A DNA stretch of 64,000 nucleotides from Couchioplanes azureus (lineage in GTDB: Bacteria > Actinomycetota > Actinomycetes > Mycobacteriales > Micromonosporaceae). The notes beneath the pieces were generated by a model, which worked only from the letters and a program-made list of their open reading frames with translations, did not search any database and was not told where the DNA came from. The position numbers and the translations under genes are program-made. Within the stretch, counting starts at the first letter, position 1; the number at the start of each line of letters is the position of its first letter. The DNA lies in the NCBI RefSeq assembly GCF_014648355.1, contig NZ_BMQY01000004.1, positions 109,893 through 173,892 of the forward strand, written 5' to 3'. Positions 49,941 to 58,369 of the stretch are shown here, in pieces.

Positions 49941-50160
49941 CGATCCGTTGCCACCGCGACAGGATGGGATCACACACCATTCCCGCGGCGACGCTCACCA
50001 GCGCGGCGATGACGGCGAGCGCGATCATCCTGGCCGTGGCCGCGCTGAACAGCGCCGATCCCAGACCCTGGCCCAGGCCCAGGGCGGCGGTCCCGGCGCA
50101 GGTGCCGTAGACGGCGAGCCGCACGGGTGACGCCGGGTCGTCCTTCGGCCTCTGCTGCAT
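49912..50160 (-). CDS. small two-helix membrane protein
   Basis: An 82-residue protein with two hydrophobic stretches (VRLAVYGTCAGTAALGLG and MIALAVIAALVSVAAGMV) and a basic tail (SRWQRIANSRQRRDD). ATG 50160 is preferred because of the site GGAAGGAG 6 nt upstream; the frame stays open further but with no similar site. Not recognised. Its 3' end overlaps the convergent membrane protein by 29 nt. TTATAC (50276-50281, minus strand) might be its -10, giving a leader of about 110 nt. Confidence 0.6.
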   Translation of the reverse strand: MQQRPKDDPASPVRLAVYGTCAGTAALGLGQGLGSALFSAATARMIALAVIAALVSVAAGMVCDPILSRWQRIANSRQRRDD

Positions 50161-50529
50161 ACCTGGCTCCTTCCGTGGGACGGGCGTCCACCCGTGGGTA
50201 GAGCTAGTACGCACCAGCCACCTCATCGCACCGCGACCGCGCGCGGCGGTCGGTCCTCCTGACGACCTGGATCGTATAAGAGACATCAGGCCACCACGCC
50301 ATTTTGCGCCCCTACGGCGTACCCCGATCGGGGACGTTCATTTCTTGTTCTTGGACCGTCCTCATCAGACTAGCCGTGCCATCGAAAGGAATCTACACTC
50401 TTGCCTGCCGGATACTCGACCGTCGGCCGATCCGATTTTCTGGTACGTCGGACCGCCGATCTCCGCCGAGAACACAGATCACCGACCGGCGCGTGCGCAG
50501 GAACGGCCGGCCGCCAATAGGGAGGCACG
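50161..50529. other. 369-bp intergenic region, AT-richer
   Basis: It separates a leftward membrane protein gene and a rightward DUF397 gene, so it should contain both promoters. It is clearly richer in A and T (for example CATTTTGCGCC and GATTTTCTGG) than its surroundings. Apart from the TTATAC near 50276, I see no convincing promoter or operator. Confidence 0.4.
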
Positions 50530-50730
50530 TTGGGCGATAAGCCGTCGACGCAGGCCGGGTGGCGGAAAAGTTCCCGCTGCGGTACGGGTAACTGTGTAGA
50601 AGTGTCCACCTCCGAATTCACAGTGTTGATGCGAGACGGTAAGAATCCGTCGGGTCCGATCTTGGAGTTCGATCCACTCCAGTGGTTCCGGTTCCTTTCG
50701 GCGATCAAGGCCGACACCTCCGGGCCGTGA
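50530..50730 (+). CDS. DUF397 protein
   Basis: A 66-residue DUF397 protein: AGWRKSSRCGTGNCVEVSTS, VLMRDGKNPSGPILEFDPLQ and WFRFLSAIK. The W-x-KSS-x-C start and C-V-E-V are diagnostic. In Streptomyces such proteins bind the DUF5753 sensor of a Scr1-type XRE regulator and relieve repression. The likely partner is the XRE gene at 48476, though the two are usually adjacent. TTG 50530 is taken because GGAGG (50521-50525) is the only close ribosome site; codon use is less GC-biased than usual. Confidence 0.88.
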   Translation: MGDKPSTQAGWRKSSRCGTGNCVEVSTSEFTVLMRDGKNPSGPILEFDPLQWFRFLSAIKADTSGP

Positions 50731-51328
50731 CCGGGGCAGGTCGTCGGTGGCCACCCGGCCGGTGATACGGACGCATACCCGGGATCGGTCGAGAGACCGC
50801 ATCCCCGATCGGGTGACTTGCGCGGTGGCCTGGCTCACCGCCGGACGGCGGCCTCGCCGGCCGCCAGCTGTGCACTGTGGCCGTGAGCTGGGCAGTGTGG
50901 CCGCCGTGGTGCTGGCGGCGGCCATGGCGCCGTGTGCCCTGGGCGCCGGTGAATCCGCGGAGGCTCCCGCGGGCGGACCGGCATTTCCCGGCCGGGGAAC
51001 GGGCATCTTCCACGAATGGCGGATGGCGGGTGTCGAGAGGCGCGGGGGAGAGGATGAGCAGCTGGACCACCGGAGGATCCCTCTTTTCACGTCTTGCCGT
51101 TGCCGCAGCTCGTACCGCGGATGACAAGAAATGTGCGGCCGTCCCGGCCGGTGGGCCCGGGGCTGGACACCCGAGACGGCCACGGCGGGCGTCCGGGCGT
51201 CCCCGGACGGCGCAGAGCCGGCCCGGGACGGCCACGGGTCGTCCTCGTCCCGTCCACGGGTCGGCGCGGGACGGGACGAGACGCACCCGTGGTCGCTGCG
51301 GGACACGGCTCGGAAGCGTTGTCCGGTC
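50731..51328. other. 598-bp region without a supported gene
   Basis: Several overlapping frames are open because stops are rare at this GC content. The best is a GTG frame 50747-51124 (125 codons) with a hydrophobic stretch GSVAAVVLAAAMAPCALGAG, but it has no ribosome site or known similarity. The sequence may be the remains of a small gene or the long promoter region of the TPR regulator that follows. Confidence 0.4.
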
Positions 51329-52321
51329 ATGAGGGACGATGAGCTTCTGCGCAGGCTGAGCGACGAACTGCCGGGCAGGCTGCGGGACGCGGACACCGTC
51401 GTCGCCCTGGCGGAGGTGCTCGACTGGGTCAGGCAACGCCGCGGGCGTACCCAGCGGCAGGTCGCCGACCGGGCGCAGGGTACCAAGGGGCTGTCACGCA
51501 GCAGCGTCAACAACCTCCTGGCGGGACGCAAGCCGATCCCCGGCCCCGCCGTGCTCCTGCCGCTCGCCCGGTACTGCGGCGTCCCCGACGACCTCATGGG
51601 CCAGGTCCGCGCGGCCTGGGACCGCGTCGACGCGGCCGAGCCGGCGCGGGCCACCGGCGACCGCCACCGCGTGCCGGAGCCCCGGGCGGCCCATGACGAC
51701 CGGTCCGACGGCGGTCGAGCGGCGCGCGAACATCACCTCGAGACCTTGCGCGTCATGGCGGACATCGCCGGCAAGCTGACCGAGGAGGCCGTCCTGCCGA
51801 TCGCCCGGGCGCTGTACGAGCACGTCCTGGCCACCCGCCGGGACCTGCTCGGCGAGCGGAACGCGGAGACCCTCAACGCCGCGCACAACCTGGGCGTCGT
51901 CCTCGCCGAGCTCGAGGACTTCGCCACGGCGCGCCGCGTCCTGCAGGCGACGTACCAGGCTCGCCGCGACACTCTGGGCGAGAGTCACCCGTCCACCCTG
52001 TCGTCCATGGAGTCGCTCGCCACCGCCCACTGCGAACTGGGCGAACACGACGCCGCCCGCCGCCTGCTCACCACGTGCCTCGACCATCGCCGCCGTGCCC
52101 TCACCGAGAGCGCCAGCGGCGAACGGACCCAGGCACTGGCGCGGTACGACACCACGGCCGGCAAGCTGCTCGTGGTCCTGCACCAGCTCGACGACCGCCG
52201 GGCGATCGAGCGCATCGAGGCGTCCCTGGTGTCCATGGACGACTTCCCGGCCGAAGACGCCGGCGGTCACGGCGCCGGCCCGCCGGGCCACCCGGGCAGC
52301 CGTCCCCAGCCGCCCGGCTGA
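51329..52321 (+). CDS. HTH regulator with TPR repeats
   Basis: A 330-residue protein. Residues 15-85 hold an XRE-like helix-turn-helix (WVRQRRGRTQRQVADRAQGT, SRSSVNNLLAGRKPIPGPAV). From about residue 150 come kinesin-light-chain-type TPRs (ALYEHVLATRRDLLGERNAE, TLNAAHNLGVVLAELEDFAT, SLATAHCELGEHDAARRLLT). Such short HTH-TPR proteins resemble AfsR/SARP-like signalling regulators without their ATPase. ATG 51329 starts at the conserved part; the frame is open far upstream without evidence. It probably binds a peptide or protein partner and regulates nearby genes. Confidence 0.75.
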   Translation: MRDDELLRRLSDELPGRLRDADTVVALAEVLDWVRQRRGRTQRQVADRAQGTKGLSRSSVNNLLAGRKPIPGPAVLLPLARYCGVPDDLMGQVRAAWDRVDAAEPARATGDRHRVPEPRAAHDDRSDGGRAAREHHLETLRVMADIAGKLTEEAVLPIARALYEHVLATRRDLLGERNAETLNAAHNLGVVLAELEDFATARRVLQATYQARRDTLGESHPSTLSSMESLATAHCELGEHDAARRLLTTCLDHRRRALTESASGERTQALARYDTTAGKLLVVLHQLDDRRAIERIEASLVSMDDFPAEDAGGHGAGPPGHPGSRPQPPG

Positions 52322-52350
52322 CCGACGTCCGGCGCCCTGCCTGGTGGTGC

Positions 52351-53598
52351 CTAGTTCTTGCCGGAGGGGTCCGGCAGGATCCGGGTGGTGATCTCGACAC
52401 CGGCGGCGCGCAACCGTGCGGTGAGGGCGTCGCCGATGCCGGTCGCCGGGGTCAGGACGCCGCCACCGGACGCGGGCAGCGCGTTCCGGTCGCAGGCGAG
52501 GGCCAGCGCCGACTCGCCGAGCATCAGCGCCGTGGCGGCGTACCCGGGATCGCCCTGGGCGCGGAAGCGGGCCGCATAGCGGGCGCCGGTCGTGGTCCGG
52601 GTGTAGATGTCGATGGTGAAGTGGCCCGCGCGGCGGGACCGCTCGTCCGGCCCCTCGCCGGGCTTCGGCAGCACCCGGTCGAGCACGAACCGGGTCGGTG
52701 GCAGGGCCAGGCCGACGACCAGGGCGCCGATACCGACCTTCGCACCGGCCGCGAGCAGCGGGGACAGCGGCGAGGTGCCGGTGCTCATCGTCTCGCGGTA
52801 ACGGAAGCTCCGGCCGTACGCGAACTGCCGCAACGCGTTGCTGCGCCGGACGATGCGGGTGTTGTAGGGCCCCATGAAGAACGGCGCGAGACTGCCCCGC
52901 AGCGTGGGATCGACGTCCGCGCCGCGCAGCGAGACGAGGTCGCCCTGCCGGCCGAGGTCGGGCTCGGCGGCCCGGTCGGGGCTCAGCGAGTACGGGCTGG
53001 TGGCGATCCGCCGCAGGTCGCGGTCCTTGCGCACGACGTCGATCTGGTGGCGCAACGAGTCGATGGTGCCGCCGCTGACGCCCCCGCGCATGCTGGTGAC
53101 GACGAGGGTCGTGTCGGTCAGCTCCCCGGCGCCGTCGGCGGTGACCCGCTGGTGCAGGACGTGCACCCCCAGGTCGGACGGGATGGAGTCGAAGCCGCAG
53201 GAGTGGACGATCCGGGCGCCGGTGGAGCGGGCCAGGTCGTGGTTCTCGTCGATGCTGCGCCGGACGAAGAGGACCTCGCCGGTCAGGTCGGTGTAGTCGG
53301 TGCCGGCGGCGGCGCAGGCGTGGGCGAGGGAGCGGCCGTACTTCGCGTAGGGCCCGACCGTCGTGACCACCACGCGGGTGGACGCGGCGAGCCGGGCCAA
53401 CGCCTCGCTGTCGGCGGCGTCGGCGACGACGAGCGGCCACTCGACGCGCAGCCGGCGCCGCACGGCCTCCAGCCGCGGCTCGGACCGGCCCGCCAGGGCG
53501 ATGCGGGTGCCGGCGGGGGCGTGGGCGGCCAGGTACTCGGCGACGAGCACGCCCACGAACCCGGTGGCCCCGTAGACGACGATGTCATGTTCCCTCAT
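52351..53598 (-). CDS. saccharopine dehydrogenase-like (trans-acting enoyl reductase) protein
   Basis: A 415-residue Rossmann protein: HDIVVYGATGFVGVLVAEYL (NADP loop), IALAGRSEPRLEAVRR, VVVTTVGPYAKYGRSLAHAC and TDYTDLTGEV, then IVHSCGFDSIPSDLGVHVL. This matches the group with mycobacterial trans-acting enoyl reductase Rv2953, which reduces double bonds in phenolic lipid precursors; a membrane-associated segment near residue 305 (IGALVVGLALPPTRFVL) is also typical. Here its substrate is not known. ATG 53598 starts at the family N-terminus. It ends 30 nt from the TPR regulator on the other strand. Confidence 0.85.
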   Translation of the reverse strand: MREHDIVVYGATGFVGVLVAEYLAAHAPAGTRIALAGRSEPRLEAVRRRLRVEWPLVVADAADSEALARLAASTRVVVTTVGPYAKYGRSLAHACAAAGTDYTDLTGEVLFVRRSIDENHDLARSTGARIVHSCGFDSIPSDLGVHVLHQRVTADGAGELTDTTLVVTSMRGGVSGGTIDSLRHQIDVVRKDRDLRRIATSPYSLSPDRAAEPDLGRQGDLVSLRGADVDPTLRGSLAPFFMGPYNTRIVRRSNALRQFAYGRSFRYRETMSTGTSPLSPLLAAGAKVGIGALVVGLALPPTRFVLDRVLPKPGEGPDERSRRAGHFTIDIYTRTTTGARYAARFRAQGDPGYAATALMLGESALALACDRNALPASGGGVLTPATGIGDALTARLRAAGVEITTRILPDPSGKN

Positions 53599-53687
53599 GG
53601 CCGTCGATTCTCCGTCATGGCGGCCGGATGCGCGCCGCCGAGCGCCGGTCGGCCGTCCAGGCCGGCGTCGGTCGCCTGGCAGAGCGG

Positions 53688-54884
53688 TCAGCGGTCGGCG
53701 TCGGTGCGCGGGCCGGTGGGCACCGACAGGTCGATGCGCCAGCTGTGGCGGCCGTTGCTGTCGACCAGTTCGACGTGGCTGATCTCGACCGGCCGGCGGG
53801 GCAGGCCGCCACCGGCGGGCGCGGCCTCGTCGTGGGTGAGCGTGGTGACCTCGTCCCAGGCCGGCGGTGCCAGGCCCGGTGCGCCCGGGTACGACTCGGC
53901 CCATTCCGGCGGGAGGGCCCGCAGCGCCTCGCGGAGGCGGTCGCGGGCCGGGCCGGCGTCGCCGGGCGCCGGGTCGAGCGGGCAGAGGTGCCGGGCCAGG
54001 GCCGCCGTCAGACCGGCGTGGCGGCGGAGCGTCTCCGCGCACGCCGGCAGCGTGGCGACATGATGCGCGGCGCCCTCCTCGCCGCAGAAGAGAACGAGCC
54101 GGCCGAGGAAGCCCAGGGCGGGTTCGTCCCCGCGTAGCCGCAGCGGCTGCGCGACCATGCTCCAGCCGTGTTCGCGCAGCTCCGCCGCCACGGTGCGACG
54201 GCCGGCCTCGTCCTGCGGGGCGGCGAGAAGGCCGGCGACGGCGCGCCGGACCGGCTCGCGGGCGAGCACCTCGGCGAGGGCGGATCGCGGTGGCGGACCG
54301 GGGCGGGCCAGGAAACGGTTGATCCACACCTGCCGGTCACCCTTGCGGGGCGCCGGGACGCCGGCGTGCCGGATGCGGCCCCGCACCGCCGTCAGCAGGG
54401 CCTCGCGCCGTCCCTCGCGGTCGAGGCGTGCCACGTCCCAGCCGTCGCCGAGGTCGAGGTCGCCGGGCGCCGGACCGAACGGGTCACCCGCCAGGACGAC
54501 ACGGGGTGCGGCCACCGCGGGGGAGCCGGCCGATCCGTCCACCTCGGCGCCGATGTCGGCGATCGGGCGGATCGGCGAGCGCAGGAGCTGCTCCCGCACC
54601 GCGGGCAGCTCCCGGTCGGTGACGGCGGCCAGGAAGAACGGCCAGAGCAGGAACGGTACGGGCCCGCCCGTGACGATCCGGTGCCATTCGGGCGCGGAGT
54701 CCTGGAACGCGCCGGAAGCGACCGCCTCGGGGGAGATCCGCTCGGAGCGCCAGAACTCGTCCGTGCCGAGGCCGGTGGCGGGGTCGGTCACCGTACGGTG
54801 CAGCAGCAGCCAGCCGGCGGCGGACCCGTGCGGCAGCCAGACGAATCTCGTCGTGACGGTCCTCGACCCGCTGTCCCGGCTCAT
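53688..54884 (-). CDS. hypothetical 398-residue protein
   Basis: No family recognised. It looks soluble and cytosolic, with many Trp and Leu in the first third (RFVWLPHGSAAGWLLLHRTV, PVPFLLWPFFLAAVTDRELP), Ala/Arg-rich helices in the middle and an ending with beta-strand-like HVELVDSNGRHSWRIDLSVP. Third-position GC and length support a real gene. The start ATG 54884 follows GGAGGCCGG. It shares a short promoter region with no neighbour in operon; the enoyl-reductase-like gene follows on the same strand 89 nt later. Confidence 0.6.
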   Translation of the reverse strand: MSRDSGSRTVTTRFVWLPHGSAAGWLLLHRTVTDPATGLGTDEFWRSERISPEAVASGAFQDSAPEWHRIVTGGPVPFLLWPFFLAAVTDRELPAVREQLLRSPIRPIADIGAEVDGSAGSPAVAAPRVVLAGDPFGPAPGDLDLGDGWDVARLDREGRREALLTAVRGRIRHAGVPAPRKGDRQVWINRFLARPGPPPRSALAEVLAREPVRRAVAGLLAAPQDEAGRRTVAAELREHGWSMVAQPLRLRGDEPALGFLGRLVLFCGEEGAAHHVATLPACAETLRRHAGLTAALARHLCPLDPAPGDAGPARDRLREALRALPPEWAESYPGAPGLAPPAWDEVTTLTHDEAAPAGGGLPRRPVEISHVELVDSNGRHSWRIDLSVPTGPRTDADR

Positions 54885-55057
54885 CCGGCCTCCTGGAGGG
54901 TGCGACTCACCGCAAGCAACTTAGCGCCGGAGCGCGGTGCCGTCACCGGTCGTCCGGGATCGGTCTTTTCCGATCTTCACCAGCGAAGACCTCGGCCGGA
55001 GCGGTCCCGCGCTCTAGGGTGGGTAGGGACGGAACTTCCGCAGACCCGGGAGGATAG

Positions 55058-55495
55058 ATGCGCATCAGCGACATTCTGCGTGACAAGGGCGACCGAGTCG
55101 TCACTGTGACGCCCGACCTCACCGTCCAGGACCTGCTCGCCACCCTCGCCGAACACCGGATCGGCGCCGCGGTCGTGTCCGCCGACGGCGTGGCCGTCGA
55201 GGGCATCGTCAGTGAGCGTGACATCGTCCGGAGCCTCGCCAGACGCGGTGCCGTCGTGCTCTCGGAGCCGGTGTCGGCCATCCACACGACCCAGGTCCGC
55301 ACGGTGGAGCCCGAGGCGGACGTCGCCGACGTCGAGCGGCTCATGACCGAGCACCGGTTCCGGCACGTGCCGGTCGTGGCCGGCGGGCGGCTGGCGGGCA
55401 TCGTCAGCATCGGCGACGTGGTGAAGAAGCGCATCACCGAGCTGGAGGTCCAGACCACCGCCCTCAGCGGCTACATCACCGGCGAGCGCGTCTGA
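55058..55495 (+). CDS. two-CBS-domain protein
   Basis: A 145-residue protein made of a CBS pair (Bateman module), which binds adenosyl nucleotides. CBS1: VVTVTPDLTVQDLLATLAEH, IGAAVVSADG, GIVSERDIVRSLA. CBS2: VRTVEPEADVADVERLMTEH, FRHVPVVAGGRLAGIVSIGD. There is no attached enzyme domain; in actinomycetes such stand-alone pairs are often low-oxygen or energy-stress genes. ATG 55058 lies behind GGGAGGAT. The gene is divergent from the unknown minus-strand gene with a 173-bp gap. Confidence 0.9.
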   Translation: MRISDILRDKGDRVVTVTPDLTVQDLLATLAEHRIGAAVVSADGVAVEGIVSERDIVRSLARRGAVVLSEPVSAIHTTQVRTVEPEADVADVERLMTEHRFRHVPVVAGGRLAGIVSIGDVVKKRITELEVQTTALSGYITGERV

Positions 55496-55610
55496 CGGCC
55501 CGGCCCGGCCGCCCCTCCCGGCGAGCCGGGCACCCCGCCGCCGGCGCGGCGGCATCGTCGCCGCGCGCGAGAACGTGCGCCGGCCGGCCGCGGTGCATAG
55601 GTTGAGGTCT

Positions 55611-56660
55611 ATGGAATATCGCCAGCTCGGCCGGTCCGGCCTCAGAGTCTCCGTCCTGACCATGGGCACCATGACCTTCGGCGGCAGGGGCGGTTTCGCC
55701 GCCGTCGGGTCCACCGATGTCGCCGAGGCGCGGCGGCAGGTCGACCGGTGTCTCGACGCCGGGGTCAACCTGGTCGACACCGCCGACGTCTACTCCGCGG
55801 GGCTGTCGGAGGAGATCGTCGGCGAGGTGCTGCAGGGCCGCCGCGACGACGTGCTCGTCGCCACGAAGGTGCGCATGCCGATGGGGCCGGGTCCCAACGA
55901 CGCCGGCCTGTCGCGGCATCACGTGGTCGCCGGGTGTGAGGCGAGCCTGCGCCGGCTGCGGACCGATCACATCGACCTCTACCAGGTGCACGAGTGGGAC
56001 GGCCGGACCCCGGTCGAGGAGACGCTCGAGGCGCTCGACCTGCTGGTGCGCCAGGGCAAGGTGCGCTACGTCGGCGCCTCGAACTACGCCGGCTGGCAGC
56101 TGATGAAGGCGCTCGGCACCGCGGACCGCACCGGTGCCCCGCGCTTCGTGAGCCAGCAGATCTACTACTCGCTGCAGGCCCGCGACGCCGAGTACGAACT
56201 CATCCCGGCCGCCGTCGACCAGGGCCTGGGCGTGCTGGTCTGGAGTCCGCTCGCCGGTGGCCTGCTGTCCGGCAAGTACCGGCGGGGCGAGCGGCCGCCG
56301 CCCGGTTTCCGGCAGCTCACCGACTGGGACGAGCCCCCGGTGTACGACCGGGAGCGGCTCTACGACACCGTCGAGGTGCTCGTCTCCATCGGCCGCGAGC
56401 ACGGCGTCTCGGCGGCGCAGGTGGCACTGGCCTACCTGCTGGGCAGGCCCGCGGTGACCTCGCTGGTCATCGGGGCGCGGACCGGCGAGCAGCTCGCCGA
56501 CAACCTGGCCGCCGCGGACCTGACGCTCGGGGCCGAGGAACGGTCCCGCCTGGACGAGGTGAGCGCGCCGCCGCTGCTGTACCCGTACTGGCATCAGGCG
56601 AAGACGGCCCGCGACCGGCTCTCTCCGGCCGACCTCACCCTGCTCGGCCCGCACCTCTGA
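55611..56660 (+). CDS. aldo/keto reductase
   Basis: A 349-residue NADPH-dependent AKR of the voltage-gated-K+-channel-beta/YghZ-like branch. It starts MEYRQLGRSGLRVSVLTMGT. Catalytic tetrad: Asp and Tyr in LVDTADVYSAGLSEE, Lys in VLVATKVRM, His in LYQVHEWDGR. NADPH-site: VWSPLAGGLLSGKYRRG and VTSLVIGARTGEQLADNL. It reduces carbonyls of unknown identity. ATG 55611 follows TTGAGGTCT. The gene ends 3 nt before the stop of the convergent E1-like gene. Confidence 0.92.
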   Translation: MEYRQLGRSGLRVSVLTMGTMTFGGRGGFAAVGSTDVAEARRQVDRCLDAGVNLVDTADVYSAGLSEEIVGEVLQGRRDDVLVATKVRMPMGPGPNDAGLSRHHVVAGCEASLRRLRTDHIDLYQVHEWDGRTPVEETLEALDLLVRQGKVRYVGASNYAGWQLMKALGTADRTGAPRFVSQQIYYSLQARDAEYELIPAAVDQGLGVLVWSPLAGGLLSGKYRRGERPPPGFRQLTDWDEPPVYDRERLYDTVEVLVSIGREHGVSAAQVALAYLLGRPAVTSLVIGARTGEQLADNLAAADLTLGAEERSRLDEVSAPPLLYPYWHQAKTARDRLSPADLTLLGPHL

Positions 56661-56663
56661 CGG

Positions 56664-57476
56664 TCAGAGAGCGCCGAGCAGCGCCTCGACCCGGGCCGCG
56701 GCGTCGCGGTCGATCGCCCGCAGGGCGTTGTCGTCGAGCTGGTGATCGGTACGCATCCGCGCGGCGAGCAGCGCCACGGGATCGTGGTCCGGGCCGGGTG
56801 GGCGCAGCCCGAGCAGCCCCGGACCGGCGGCGGCCCGCAGCCCGGCGATCTCGGCCGTCACCGCGCCGGCGACCGCCTCGACGTCGCCGGCGTCGGCGGA
56901 CAGGACCGGCACGATCGGCGAGCCGCCGGGTGCCCCGAGCCGGTCGCCGCGGCAGAACAGCACCGGCAGTCCGGTCGCCGCCGCGGGGAGCGGGCCGGCG
57001 CACAGCCCGGCGAGAAGCCCGGCGAGGCGCCCGGCGACGCGGCCGGTCCCGGGGACGCACACCGCGACGATGCGCCGCCGGCCGCCGCGGGCCCGGGCCC
57101 GTGCGACCTCGACCGCCTCGGCGGGGCTCTGCGCCGCGATGACGTCGCCGCCGAAGAGCCGGGCCGCGGCACCGACGGCACGCCAGAGGCCGTCGTCCGC
57201 GCCGGGCCACGTGCCTTCGCCCGGTCGCGTGTCCCCGCCGGACCACGTGTCCCCGCCGGGTTGCGTGTCCCCGCCCGGTCGCGTGTCCCCGCCTGGACGG
57301 TCGCCGTCGCCGAGCGTGACCAGGGCGTCCTGCGGGCCGAGGGTGCACACCAGGCCGACCGCGACGGCCTCGTCGCCCGGCCGGATCGAACGGCTCTGCT
57401 CCAGCCGCCGGAGGAGAAGCATGCGATGCAGCAGATCGGTGCGCCGGGCGGCGGTCGCCGCCGCGTGGTGGCTCAT
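56664..57476 (-). CDS. degenerate E1-alpha-like protein (thiamine-dependent dehydrogenase family)
   Basis: A 270-residue protein that matches both ends of pyruvate/2-oxoacid dehydrogenase E1-alpha but not its catalytic middle. Start: LLHRMLLLRRLEQSRS and DEAVAVGLVCTLGPQDALVT (usual RR-E-x and substrate channel). End: DPVALLAARMRTDHQLDDNA, IDRDAAARVEALL. Where the thiamine-diphosphate GDG-x-N motif and neighbouring region should be, there is a repeated hexapeptide with consensus RPGGDT. The usual length is about 330-370. ATG 57476 has an excellent site GGAGGAG. Probably a non-catalytic protein that still adopts part of the fold. Confidence 0.68.
   Translation of the reverse strand: MSHHAAATAARRTDLLHRMLLLRRLEQSRSIRPGDEAVAVGLVCTLGPQDALVTLGDGDRPGGDTRPGGDTQPGGDTWSGGDTRPGEGTWPGADDGLWRAVGAAARLFGGDVIAAQSPAEAVEVARARARGGRRRIVAVCVPGTGRVAGRLAGLLAGLCAGPLPAAATGLPVLFCRGDRLGAPGGSPIVPVLSADAGDVEAVAGAVTAEIAGLRAAAGPGLLGLRPPGPDHDPVALLAARMRTDHQLDDNALRAIDRDAAARVEALLGAL
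57202..57291 (-). repeat. five 18-bp tandem repeats within the E1-like gene
   Basis: Units begin at 57202, 57220, 57238, 57256 and 57274, with CGTGTCCCCG as the best conserved core; the second and fifth are identical (CCCGGTCGCGTGTCCCCG). Read on the minus strand they encode RPGGDT-like hexapeptides. Confidence 0.85.
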
Positions 57477-57565
57477 GGCCACTCCTCCCGCCGGCCCGTC
57501 CCGCGGCGGGCCACAGCAGCATTCTCCGCCTCCCCGCCGCGCCGGGCCAGACCCGCCGCCGCGGC

Positions 57566-57601
57566 CCGTCGCCGGAGCCGTCGCCGGAGCCGTCGCCGGG
57601 G
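57566..57601. repeat. three 12-bp tandem repeats
   Basis: CCGTCGCCGGAG is repeated at 57566 and 57578, with a third copy at 57590 differing by one base. They lie in the 149-bp gap between the GAF-domain gene (upstream) and the E1-like gene, so could affect leader length or folding. Confidence 0.75.
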
Positions 57602-57625
57602 GTCCCGGCCCGGCCCGCGACGCCG

Positions 57626-58198
57626 TCAGCGACCGGCGTCCTGGGCGGCGTAGCGATGGCCCAGCGGCGGCATCGGGCGGACGATCCCGATCGCCTGCCG
57701 ATACGCCATCACCAGGGCGCAGATGTCCGCGACGGCCTGCAGGCACAGGCGTTCCCCGGCGGTGAAGACGTGCTCGCCGGCGTCGTGGATGACGCCGATC
57801 GCCCCCGCCGGCACGCCGCGGACCAGCACCGGCACGGCGGCGAACGCGCGTCCCCACAGGCCGCCGGCGGTCGGGTACCCGGCGGCGATCTCGGCCGCCG
57901 ACGACAGCCAGACCGGCTGCTCGCGGGCGATCGCGTCGGTCAGCGGATAGCGCGGGCCCACCCGCAGGGCGCCGCAGCGGCTGATCCGCCCGCCGCCCTC
58001 GGCGACCATCGCCATGTCGAGCGTGGTCCGGTCCCGCAGGGTGCCGAGCACCGCGCTGCCGGCGCCGGTCGCCGCGATGGCCTGGCTCAGTCCGAGCTCC
58101 AGCACGTCCGCATCGGACGGTGCCGCGGCCGCGGCGCCCAGCAGCAGGTGCACCCGGGACAGTGCGTCGGTGCACCCGCTCTTCTCATCCGGGCTCAT
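57626..58198 (-). CDS. GAF-domain protein
   Basis: A 190-residue protein. After a short helix (CTDALSRVHLLLGAAAAAPS), a GAF domain follows: ATGAGSAVLGTLRDRTTLDM, YPLTDAIAREQPVWLSS, VPVLVRGVPAGAIGVIHDAG and FTAGERLCLQAVADICALVM. There is no effector domain, so it may be a sensing partner or an antar-less regulator in which binding of a small ligand or redox state is relayed to a second protein. ATG 58198 follows GAAGGG. The upstream gap holds a perfect 14-bp palindrome. The E1-like gene is next on the same strand. Confidence 0.8.
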   Translation of the reverse strand: MSPDEKSGCTDALSRVHLLLGAAAAAPSDADVLELGLSQAIAATGAGSAVLGTLRDRTTLDMAMVAEGGGRISRCGALRVGPRYPLTDAIAREQPVWLSSAAEIAAGYPTAGGLWGRAFAAVPVLVRGVPAGAIGVIHDAGEHVFTAGERLCLQAVADICALVMAYRQAIGIVRPMPPLGHRYAAQDAGR

Positions 58199-58290
58199 GT
58201 GGCGCATCCCTTCACGAAGCAGTGATCCGGCCCTACGCTGCATCCTGCCGGGCTGCCGGAGCATCGTTCTACGCCGTTCACCCGAATGAT

Positions 58291-58304
58291 TGCCGTACGG
58301 CAAG
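58291..58304. promoter_or_regulatory. perfect palindrome upstream of the GAF gene
   Basis: TTGCCGTACGGCAA is a perfect 14-bp palindrome 92 bp before the GAF start and 66 bp from the stop of the beta-propeller-like gene. In this position it is most likely an operator, since the stem lacks a terminator's loop. Confidence 0.5.
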
Positions 58305-58369
58305 TATTTGCGGGGACGGCTCGCCGCGGCCGGCCGACCGGCGTGCGGAGAATGGACGATCGGCCAGGG

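Noticed and set aside
50747..51124. 125-codon GTG frame with a hydrophobic stretch
   Set aside because: No ribosome site and no similar protein known to me; kept only as a note on the 598-bp gap.
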